NCBI GenBank assembly: GCA_002772645.1
Contig: PFDK01000026.1
Location: 1-40,038, forward strand
Reading direction: 5' to 3'
Source of the DNA: Candidatus Pacebacteria bacterium CG10_big_fil_rev_8_21_14_0_10_56_10
GTDB taxonomy: Bacteria; Patescibacteriota; Microgenomatia; UBA1400; PJMF01
DNA length: 40,038 nucleotides
Shown here: positions 1 through 6,466 of the stretch, piece after piece
How the letters are laid out: each line of letters opens with the position of its first letter
Numbering within the stretch: position 1 is the stretch's first letter
Position numbers and translations under genes: made by a program
Notes under the pieces: generated by a model
Seen by the model: the letters and a program-made list of their open reading frames with translations, nothing else
Told to the model about the DNA's origin: nothing
The model's database searches: none

Positions 1-80
1 CGAATTTTAATCGCTCACTTTTTGCCTGCAAAACAGTAATAGTTTGAGTCAAAAAACCAACGCAAAACTTCCCTTAACCC
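1..80 (+). mobile_element. 3' end of an insertion sequence (transposase C-terminus plus terminal sequence), cut by the window edge
   Basis: Codons 1-39 read RILIAHFLPAKQ-stop. This matches the last residues (RILVAHYLRSKQ-stop) of the transposase fragment that ends at 20764. The following non-coding bases are also shared: 1-80 aligns with about 20726-20806 with few differences, including an identical stretch around 'gagtcaaaaaaccaacgc' (positions 46-63), and the similarity ends at 'cttaaccc' in both places. This is therefore the right end of the same IS type, whose body lies left of the window. It stops four bases before the start codon of the next gene. The family is uncertain. Confidence 0.75.
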
Positions 81-84
81 GTTT

Positions 85-2745
85 ATGGATGAAAAACTAA
101 CTCAGGGAATACCACCGGAACAGATCCAAGACACCCGACAGGAAAAGTCAACCTTGTTGGGCAGTGTTATCCTTACAGAAAGAGAAACTGGCGCAAGATT
201 ATCGTGGAATGAGGATAAAACCGAACTGAGAGTAAATACGACATTATACCCAGATGAAGATAGTGCTCATTTTGCCGCACTGAGACAAGTAGCTCAGCAT
301 GTTGGTCTTGCTCAGGCTTTTCGCACAGATGCAAATGTATTACTAGACCTATCTAAAAAAGATCCTGGGGCCACGGGACCAATTTTGCGATGGCAGGGAC
401 TAGCTCGCCTTCGAGATGATGCTCAGAAAGTTCTTCAGGATCATCCAACTGCACCACAGAATCATACGCTGTCGCAGGAATTTAATTGGGCAATAGACTT
501 TTATGTTTTAACTGGAAAATATCCAGATCAATTATCCCTACAAGTTCAGGATGCCATCTCACGCATACCTAAAACTCAAGGACAAAGCCTTGTTGACTAT
601 ATCGCCTCTGGCCGCTATCTGAAATTTGATGGTCAAAATTTTGACAAACATTTGAGACCAATAATTGATGATTTAGCGCAAGTCGATAAACAAACTGGTC
701 GCTCTCAACAATTTGAATATCGTCCATCACAAACTCAAGATGTGGCAGGAAGCAAAGAGGCCATCCAGGAATCAGATATCACTGTCCGTGTTGATCCTTT
801 TTACGGCGGATATTATCGTGAGCAGATTTGCCGCTATGATCCTGTAGCAGGACAAATAGTAAAAGAAGCAGGTTTTAAAGAGACCTGGGATGTTGAGGAA
901 CCTCTCAGTGACGAAGCGGTTTGGCAAACACAAAGAAGTTATCAAGGGAAGATAATTCCAGGTAAAGAAACATTGGTAAAACTCCCCTATGGAGCATTAC
1001 CAATTGTCGAATCAATTAAGCCCGCTGGCGCGTTTCACTTAATGCGGGATGAATTGGGCATCATCTCACTGGAACCGAGAGTTGGTAGCGTTTCTTCAGA
1101 AGTGACAGAGTTTTCCTTCGATTTTGTGATGGGCGAAACTGACTCAAATAAACTAAACCATCCACCTACAGATCGCGACATTTCCCCTACTGGCGGAACT
1201 CTTGATTCGGAAACCCAAGCACTCATTGATGATCTATTGACTCAAAACTGGATGAGTGATGTACAAAAGGCACGAGAGGTTGTTCGATATATCCACAGTA
1301 GGCTTCGCTACCCTAATGATGAGTCTGAAATTGGCCAGATAGATTCAGTGTATTTGAGTGCAGGCAGTAATCTTTGGACAAAAATAACAGAGACAGGGAT
1401 AGCACATTGCTACTGGGCCAACATCCTTCGTGATGAGCTATGTAAACGCCTTGGTATTGCATCACGAATTCCAACAGGACCATATATTAACAGCAAAGAT
1501 CCTCGTTTCGACTTTACCGTGGTTGAAGCACCGGGCATTGACAGGCATGCGTGGGGAGAAGTTTGGGACACTAATGCTCAAAAATGGACTCATCGAGGGA
1601 TGGATGCTACCCCACCAAAACAAAAGGATGATTCTCAGGAGGACGAATCAGATCAAGGTGAGCCACTTGATGGAGACTTCGGAGATTCTCTTGTTGATCA
1701 GCCAGAGTTGAGCCAGGAAGAGGTTGAGGGCATGTATCAAGATTTGGTATCAAGTTCAGAACAAACCTCACAATCCGATCCTACCACGGAACAGCGTGCT
1801 GCAGAACAATTTGAACAGGAAAAAGGAGTACCTTACGCTGCTTGGAAAAAATTAGAACGCTGGATTTCCGATGTCAATAATACTGCGATTTCTCCAGAAA
1901 TGAGTATTCGTAAACAGCAGAGCACCCTTTATCAAGAGTGGCGTGATTTGTTTGACCTTCTATATAAAAGACGAGAGGTTCCATATCAGGCATATAAAGG
2001 TCCAGTAAGGCTAAGCGAGGGCGAATTTCTCGATGATCCAGTTACAGCCTACATTGATGTTCGCTCCCGGGATGATGATCCATCTGGCTACCAGCGCGCT
2101 CATCAAAAACAAAAAGAAATTCTAGAAGTATCTGAAGTTGATGATGATTTTGTATTAGATATTTCCGGATCTATGTCTGGGAGTGCTGAAGAAGAAATGA
2201 AAAAGATGGTTCTCAGCTCTAGCTATAACATCATGAAGCTCAACGAACGTTTCCAACATTCTAGCAGTAAGACGAAAATGAGAACGCCACTACAGGTTCG
2301 GTCTACGCAAATAACCTTTGGCAGTGGGGCGACTGAAGTAGTGAAAAAAGAAGATACCATGTCTGAAAAAATACTGATGGATCTTGATCGAGAATTACAA
2401 GCTAGAAATCAAGGTTCGGAAGGACTAGTTGTAGCTTTACAAAAATATCAACAATCTTTGGATGTCGACACTATCACGCAAATTAGACAAGGAAAAAGAA
2501 GTAAAATACTAACCGTTGTTTCTGATGGATATGTAACAAATCAAGCAGAATGTGTTGACTTGATCACTCAGTTAAGGTCACAAGGTATAGTCGTACAAGG
2601 AATAGGTTTTGGTAGTGCGGCTCAAGATATTAAAGTAGTTTGTCATGACTCAGCAGATCCAGAAGCTGCGGTGGTTATTGATGACGTAAGACAAGCAACA
2701 CTGACAAGACATAAATTATTAATGAAGCATTTATCTAAATTGTAA
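85..2745 (+). CDS. Transglutaminase-like and VWA-domain protein, partner of the downstream AAA+ ATPase
   Basis: This is an 886-residue protein with no obvious signal peptide. In the middle is a transglutaminase-like (papain-fold) domain with a visible Cys-His-Asp triad: C442 in AHCYWANIL, H488 in RHAWGEVWD and D507 in RGMDATPP. An acidic, Gln/Ser-rich linker follows at about 510-570. The C-terminal part is a von Willebrand A domain whose metal-binding motif DISGS lies at 692-696, and VVSDGYVT further on fits a later VWA strand. The gene for a MoxR-type AAA+ protein starts 17 bases downstream, so this is a VWA-MoxR pair. Such pairs are known as chaperone-like or conflict-system modules in which the ATPase remodels VWA-bound clients. 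The role of the transglutaminase-like domain (protease, amidase or crosslinker) cannot be told from sequence. The ATG start lies just after an IS end, and the base composition is AT-richer than in the genes after 5.5 kb. Confidence 0.85.
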   Translation: MDEKLTQGIPPEQIQDTRQEKSTLLGSVILTERETGARLSWNEDKTELRVNTTLYPDEDSAHFAALRQVAQHVGLAQAFRTDANVLLDLSKKDPGATGPILRWQGLARLRDDAQKVLQDHPTAPQNHTLSQEFNWAIDFYVLTGKYPDQLSLQVQDAISRIPKTQGQSLVDYIASGRYLKFDGQNFDKHLRPIIDDLAQVDKQTGRSQQFEYRPSQTQDVAGSKEAIQESDITVRVDPFYGGYYREQICRYDPVAGQIVKEAGFKETWDVEEPLSDEAVWQTQRSYQGKIIPGKETLVKLPYGALPIVESIKPAGAFHLMRDELGIISLEPRVGSVSSEVTEFSFDFVMGETDSNKLNHPPTDRDISPTGGTLDSETQALIDDLLTQNWMSDVQKAREVVRYIHSRLRYPNDESEIGQIDSVYLSAGSNLWTKITETGIAHCYWANILRDELCKRLGIASRIPTGPYINSKDPRFDFTVVEAPGIDRHAWGEVWDTNAQKWTHRGMDATPPKQKDDSQEDESDQGEPLDGDFGDSLVDQPELSQEEVEGMYQDLVSSSEQTSQSDPTTEQRAAEQFEQEKGVPYAAWKKLERWISDVNNTAISPEMSIRKQQSTLYQEWRDLFDLLYKRREVPYQAYKGPVRLSEGEFLDDPVTAYIDVRSRDDDPSGYQRAHQKQKEILEVSEVDDDFVLDISGSMSGSAEEEMKKMVLSSSYNIMKLNERFQHSSSKTKMRTPLQVRSTQITFGSGATEVVKKEDTMSEKILMDLDRELQARNQGSEGLVVALQKYQQSLDVDTITQIRQGKRSKILTVVSDGYVTNQAECVDLITQLRSQGIVVQGIGFGSAAQDIKVVCHDSADPEAAVVIDDVRQATLTRHKLLMKHLSKL

Positions 2746-2750
2746 GTTGG

Positions 2751-2756
2751 TACAAT
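2751..2756 (+). promoter_or_regulatory. -10 box of a probable leaderless transcript for the AAA+ gene
   Basis: TACAAT ends exactly six bases before the ATG at 2763. Transcription would therefore start at or next to the A of the start codon, and there is no Shine-Dalgarno sequence. The same spacing recurs at other genes in the window. Confidence 0.5.
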
Positions 2757-2762
2757 ACTAAT

Positions 2763-5372
2763 ATGCCAGAATCGTCACCAGCTGAAATACTTTCAACTCA
2801 ACAAGTCCAACAAGCTCGTTTACGGCTGGCTCCACTTGCGCTTAATCTTTTTGTAGAAGGTGTGCCTATTCGTGAGGATTCTCAACCAATCTCTAAGGAG
2901 CAAGTTGAGGAGCAAATCTTTGCAGTTCTAGGATACATGGAAGAATACTTTCGTCCACCTTCTCAAACAGGTGATGAAATTACTATAAATGGCGAGATGA
3001 ATCTGCGAGAATTGGAAGCGCAACTTGATGCATCTTTATTATCTAGCAAAAGGAATGATAGTGTAAGGAAAGTCCTTACTGGCGTGACCCCAGATGAAGG
3101 TAGTGAAATGACAGAAGAAGCTCAAGAGCTCCGTCCCTACCATCAGGAAAAAATTAAGCAAAAAATTTCCGATCTCCTTTCCCATCCTCAGGTAAGAGAA
3201 AAATTTCAAGAAGAATTGAAACGAGAAATTGGTTTTTACCAGGCTGCCAGAAAACCCATGCGCGAAGTACGAGATATTAATAGAGTTACTGGTAAGTTAA
3301 GACAAACTATTTACAGGCGTTACCTAAAAAGTAAAAGAAAACATGGAAAACTTGTTCAGAGCGCTTCTGACCAAATCGCTTTTTTTCAAGATGAAGCTGA
3401 TGAATTAGAATCCACAGAGAGAGGTATTGAGCAAACGGCTTCAGCTGAAACTCTAGGCTATCTTGAAACACAGAAGCTTCTTGAATACAAAAAACAGCTT
3501 AATGAGCATGGTTTTGTTACAACTCCTTCAAGGGAACACTTAATAGATAGGATAACCCGTGAGGCTCTTGCAGGAAAGAAAATATTTCTCGTTGGCTCTA
3601 CTGGTACAGGAAAAACAGAACTTGCTTTCTATGCTTTAGATTCATTGACCGGTGGGTATGAGATTGTGCCATGGCATGAAGGTACCACACCAAGAGATAT
3701 TTTTGGTCACCGCGAACTTTATGAAGACGCTGAGGGAAAAGTGCGAAGTGGCGTAAAACCAGGACCATATCCTCGTGCGCTGGAAAAACAAGTCGGTCTC
3801 GTTCATGAAGAATTTACAGGTGGTTCTACCAGAACACAATTGAGTATGAAGTATCTCATGGGTGCAAGTCCTGGAGAAAAAGTTCATATTCCAGGATTTA
3901 ACGGAGAGGTCCATGAAATTACACCTAACTTTATAGAACTCTTTACTGGCAATCCCAAAGATGAACGCACCAAACAGCGTGAAGACATGGATCCAGCGAT
4001 TCTTCGAGAACTGACAGGTGTAGAGGTTAGTTACATGCCGGCTTCAGAAATGAATGATATTATTCGTGCTAAGTTGATTGAAGAGAATGGCGTTTTAAGG
4101 CTGGCTCCATCAGAGCTTAAATATATAGAGAACTTGTGTCAAGCAGCTGGAATAATGCAAAAATTCCATAACCGAGATTTTGAAGGATTTACTCCAGAAA
4201 TAAAAGACTTATTTGCCATAGATCCTCGTGGAAATACCGAGAACACGCTCAATAATAACTTTTTTGATCCGGGAACACTATTTAAACTCTTTAGTGAATG
4301 GGAGCTGGCAAGAGCTCGTGGGCAACACTTTGCTGATTATATGCAAACAAAGTTGGGGGAGTTTGTCAGTGACCCAAAGACACTTAGTACACCCGAGGAG
4401 CGAAGAATTCTCCAAAAGGTATTGTATGCTTTTAAACTCACCACTAGTGCTTCAGGTGATATTCAGGTGACTATCGGGAAATCAGAGGATGAAAAAGGGT
4501 ATATCCTACCCTCTGAAATGGCTGGACATGTTGCACTGAGTAATGAAAATCCAATGGGCGCATCATCGCCGGAGGCCAGACGAGTCGCAACTTCAGAGTT
4601 TCAACGCAAAGAAGAACAATTCTGGAGAAATAAGTTGAGACCTGCTCCAGGATCTGTATTTGAGATTCCAGAACTACCAAGATCTGTCCCTCCAGAGTCA
4701 CTTGAGAAATTTGCTGGAGATGCTGAGAATATTGGAGTAAGGAGTTTTCCCAAATTGGACATTGGCACTCCAGATGATCTGAGAAGAATGGATGTTGACG
4801 ACTTCTTGGCTAGAATAGAAGAAAGATATCCAGGTCTGCGAGTATACGAAACTTTATCTGATGCGGAAAAGAATGACCACACTGTTGGGAGACTTCTCAG
4901 AAAATGGTATTGGGAACAAGTTAAGGATGGGAAAATTGATTTTCCTGAAATATATAATAAGGGAGGCTGGTTTGTTACGGAAGTCATGTCAAAGCCAATG
5001 TACAGGGACTCCTATGAGGAAACCATGATAAGTGGCGAACTTGGTCATACTAACAGATTTAATGTTACCTGGGATACTGCTCATGGAGATATTGTAAGAA
5101 ATAAGTCAGAGATACTATCCAAGTTAGGTCTCCCTTCAAATCTAGAAGTTCGCATGCCTACTGCAGCTGAACTGAACATGCTTCTAAACCGTATGGAAGT
5201 AGGAACGGACACGTATGAGTGGACTGAGGATGAATATCGTGGTGACGGCGCTTCTAACCGTGTCGTCGTTGGCGGCTCCGCCCTTGGTGGTGCCGCCCGC
5301 GCCGGTTGGCTTTATCCGGTGGACTCGCGTAACGGCCTTGGTTTCCGTGTCGCTGTAGTTCTTGGAACTTGA
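2763..5372 (+). CDS. MoxR-like AAA+ ATPase with a C-terminal lectin/FGE-like domain that looks like a DGR target
   Basis: The protein has 869 residues. An alpha-helical N-terminal region (about 1-260) precedes an AAA+ domain. Walker A is GSTGTGKT at 278-285. The Walker B position reads LVHEE at 346-350, with His where Asp is usual. A sensor-1-like stretch is FTGNPKDE, and an arginine-finger candidate is in DPAILREL. The final ~200 residues (YPGLRVYETL, GGWFVTEV, then RMPTAAELN, YEWTEDEY, RVVVGGSA, GFRVAVVLG) resemble the end of a formylglycine-generating-enzyme/C-type-lectin fold, which is the usual scaffold of DGR variable proteins. The last 44 codons have very little adenine (see the separate entry). 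The gene lies 17 bases after its VWA partner, so the pair probably works as an ATP-driven machine with a diversifiable binding tip. The ATPase assignment is firm. The DGR assignment is an inference from composition and fold, because no RT or template repeat lies in the window. Confidence 0.85.
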   Translation: MPESSPAEILSTQQVQQARLRLAPLALNLFVEGVPIREDSQPISKEQVEEQIFAVLGYMEEYFRPPSQTGDEITINGEMNLRELEAQLDASLLSSKRNDSVRKVLTGVTPDEGSEMTEEAQELRPYHQEKIKQKISDLLSHPQVREKFQEELKREIGFYQAARKPMREVRDINRVTGKLRQTIYRRYLKSKRKHGKLVQSASDQIAFFQDEADELESTERGIEQTASAETLGYLETQKLLEYKKQLNEHGFVTTPSREHLIDRITREALAGKKIFLVGSTGTGKTELAFYALDSLTGGYEIVPWHEGTTPRDIFGHRELYEDAEGKVRSGVKPGPYPRALEKQVGLVHEEFTGGSTRTQLSMKYLMGASPGEKVHIPGFNGEVHEITPNFIELFTGNPKDERTKQREDMDPAILRELTGVEVSYMPASEMNDIIRAKLIEENGVLRLAPSELKYIENLCQAAGIMQKFHNRDFEGFTPEIKDLFAIDPRGNTENTLNNNFFDPGTLFKLFSEWELARARGQHFADYMQTKLGEFVSDPKTLSTPEERRILQKVLYAFKLTTSASGDIQVTIGKSEDEKGYILPSEMAGHVALSNENPMGASSPEARRVATSEFQRKEEQFWRNKLRPAPGSVFEIPELPRSVPPESLEKFAGDAENIGVRSFPKLDIGTPDDLRRMDVDDFLARIEERYPGLRVYETLSDAEKNDHTVGRLLRKWYWEQVKDGKIDFPEIYNKGGWFVTEVMSKPMYRDSYEETMISGELGHTNRFNVTWDTAHGDIVRNKSEILSKLGLPSNLEVRMPTAAELNMLLNRMEVGTDTYEWTEDEYRGDGASNRVVVGGSALGGAARAGWLYPVDSRNGLGFRVAVVLGT
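5238..5369 (+). other. Putative DGR variable region (adenine-depleted NNY stretch)
   Basis: In these 44 codons I count only 10 adenines in 132 bases, whereas the rest of the gene is clearly A-rich. Thirty-eight codons end in C or T. The residues encoded at the NNY codons are mostly Gly, Ala, Ser, Arg, Leu and Val. This is what adenine-specific mutagenesis of a template rich in AAY codons leaves behind, and it lies at the 3' end of a lectin/FGE-like domain, where DGR variable regions sit. The conserved flank GFRVAVVLG matches the usual end of such domains. A template repeat should match this region except at template adenines, and none was found here. Confidence 0.6.
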
Positions 5373-5553
5373 TCTCTTGAATTCTTGGTTCTTTTGGTTT
5401 TTTGATTCTTGGTCCCTTGACACGCGAAACGGGTAGATTTTATCGAATTTTTTTATGACTTCACAATACGTAGACTATAAATAGCATGGGTCTCATAGTT
5501 ATTTGTTTTATTTTCGATGTCACCTACCAAACATCTGCCCAACTCACCTAGCG
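5373..5553 (+). other. Gap after the AAA+ gene, with a spaced TTCTTGG repeat
   Basis: There is no gene in this 181-base stretch. TTCTTGG occurs at 5359-5365, 5382-5388 and 5406-5412, about 23-24 bases apart, within a pyrimidine-rich stretch that starts at the end of the variable region. In DGRs a recognition element (IMH) and often a hairpin lie here, but I see no strong hairpin. The rest is AT-rich, and the GC-richer backbone begins at about 5540. Confidence 0.35.
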
Positions 5554-6012
5554 CTACTGCTGCCGCAAAACCTCGACCGCTTCTTGGACTTGCTGGCGAT
5601 CGAGCGAGCCTGTCGGTCCCGGGCCAAAGCCGCCGGAATCAAGCTGGTTGAGCGAGTCAAGTGACTGAGTGGCGGTGTCGAGCGTGTCGAACAACGGCTG
5701 CAGCGCAGGCAGCAAAAACCGAAAGGCCACCAACATCAGTGCTCCCCAGAACAGGATTAGGATCAGCACCCCACCCAGTCCTCGTCCCAGGCCCGCTAGA
5801 AAGTTCTTCCAGAAAATTTCGCCGGCGGTCACGTCGTAGAGAGTTCGTGTTTTGTCGTGCTGGTCAAAGCGCGCGTCAGTTTGGGCGATGACTTGGCCGG
5901 CCGGCGGTTGCTGGGATTGGGAGTTGGGTGTGGAGGCTGGCTGAGAAATAGATTGGCCAGTGGGTTGGGATGTAGCTAGTTGCTGGGTTGGAGCCGGCGG
6001 TGATTGGGGCAC
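5554..6012 (-). CDS. Single-helix membrane protein with a Pro/Gln/Ser-rich N-terminus
   Basis: The product has 152 residues and I do not recognise a family. Residues 1-45 are rich in Pro, Gln and Ser and probably disordered. A polar stretch (DARFDQHDKTRTLYDV) leads to one strongly hydrophobic segment at about 80-105 (GGVLILILFWGALMLVAF), followed by a helical, probably coiled C-terminal tail. The start is GTG at 6012, chosen because a TATACT box (6018-6023) lies five bases upstream, which suggests a leaderless transcript. msrB ends 28 bases upstream on the same strand, so the two may be co-transcribed from the msrB promoter as well. Confidence 0.6.
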   Translation of the reverse strand: MPQSPPAPTQQLATSQPTGQSISQPASTPNSQSQQPPAGQVIAQTDARFDQHDKTRTLYDVTAGEIFWKNFLAGLGRGLGGVLILILFWGALMLVAFRFLLPALQPLFDTLDTATQSLDSLNQLDSGGFGPGPTGSLDRQQVQEAVEVLRQQ

Positions 6013-6017
6013 AGCTC

Positions 6018-6023
6018 AGTATA
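6018..6023 (-). promoter_or_regulatory. -10 box (TATACT) upstream of the GTG start at 6012
   Basis: On the minus strand TATACT is followed by five bases and then GTG. This fits a leaderless transcript. No convincing -35 hexamer was recognised. Confidence 0.4.
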
Positions 6024-6040
6024 CCTTATGGCTGTCGCTG

Positions 6041-6421
6041 TCACTCTTCCTGCGAAATAAACTTCAGGGCCAGGCCGTTGATACAGTAGCGCTGGCCGGT
6101 TGGTTCCGGGCCGTCGGCAAAGACGTGACCGAGATGGGCGCCGCTATCAGCCGAAACAACTTCGGTCCGGCCGAGACCATGACTGTTGTCCGGTTTGAGA
6201 ACCACTGCCTGGGGGTTAATGGGTTTGGTAAAACTGGGCCAGCCAGAGCCTGAATCAAACTTGTCGTCGGAGTGGAAAACCGGCCAATTGGTGTCTGCTG
6301 TCACGTAGACGCCGGCCTGTTTGGCATCGTTCAAACTGCTCGAGAACGGCGGCTCGGTGCCCTGCTCGTATAGTATCTGCCGCTGAGCGGCAGTCAGGTC
6401 CTGTCCACTTTGGTTTGGCAC
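6041..6421 (-). CDS. msrB: Peptide-methionine (R)-S-oxide reductase MsrB
   Basis: This enzyme reduces methionine-R-sulfoxide in proteins. The sequence shows the family landmarks in order: LTAAQRQILYEQGTEPPFS, KFDSGSGWPSF, GRTEVVSADSGAHLGHVF, and RYCINGLALKF with the catalytic Cys. The Cys pairs that bind structural zinc in many MsrB proteins are absent (GVYVTADTNWP and VVSADSGAH stand in their places), so this is the zinc-free type. The open frame extends upstream to 6505. I place the start at GTG 6421 (126 residues) because a TACAAT box at 6428-6433 lies exactly six bases upstream. The longer version would run through the divergent promoter and into the neighbouring gene. Confidence 0.9.
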   Translation of the reverse strand: MPNQSGQDLTAAQRQILYEQGTEPPFSSSLNDAKQAGVYVTADTNWPVFHSDDKFDSGSGWPSFTKPINPQAVVLKPDNSHGLGRTEVVSADSGAHLGHVFADGPEPTGQRYCINGLALKFISQEE

Positions 6422-6427
6422 GCTGAC

Positions 6428-6457
6428 ATTGTAGGTTGCCACCGAACAATTTACAAT
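6428..6457. promoter_or_regulatory. Back-to-back -10 boxes for msrB (minus) and the large exported protein (plus)
   Basis: TACAAT occurs on the minus strand at 6428-6433, six bases before the msrB GTG. It occurs again on the plus strand at 6452-6457, nine bases before ATG 6467. The two boxes are 18 bases apart and point outwards, so the two 5' ends are set by a very compact divergent promoter. Confidence 0.45.
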
Positions 6458-6466
6458 CTCCAGGCA

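Noticed and set aside
5373-5553. Possible template repeat or RT just after the variable region
   Set aside because: The 181 bases show no second copy of the 3' end of the ATPase gene and no coding frame, and the next genes are ordinary.
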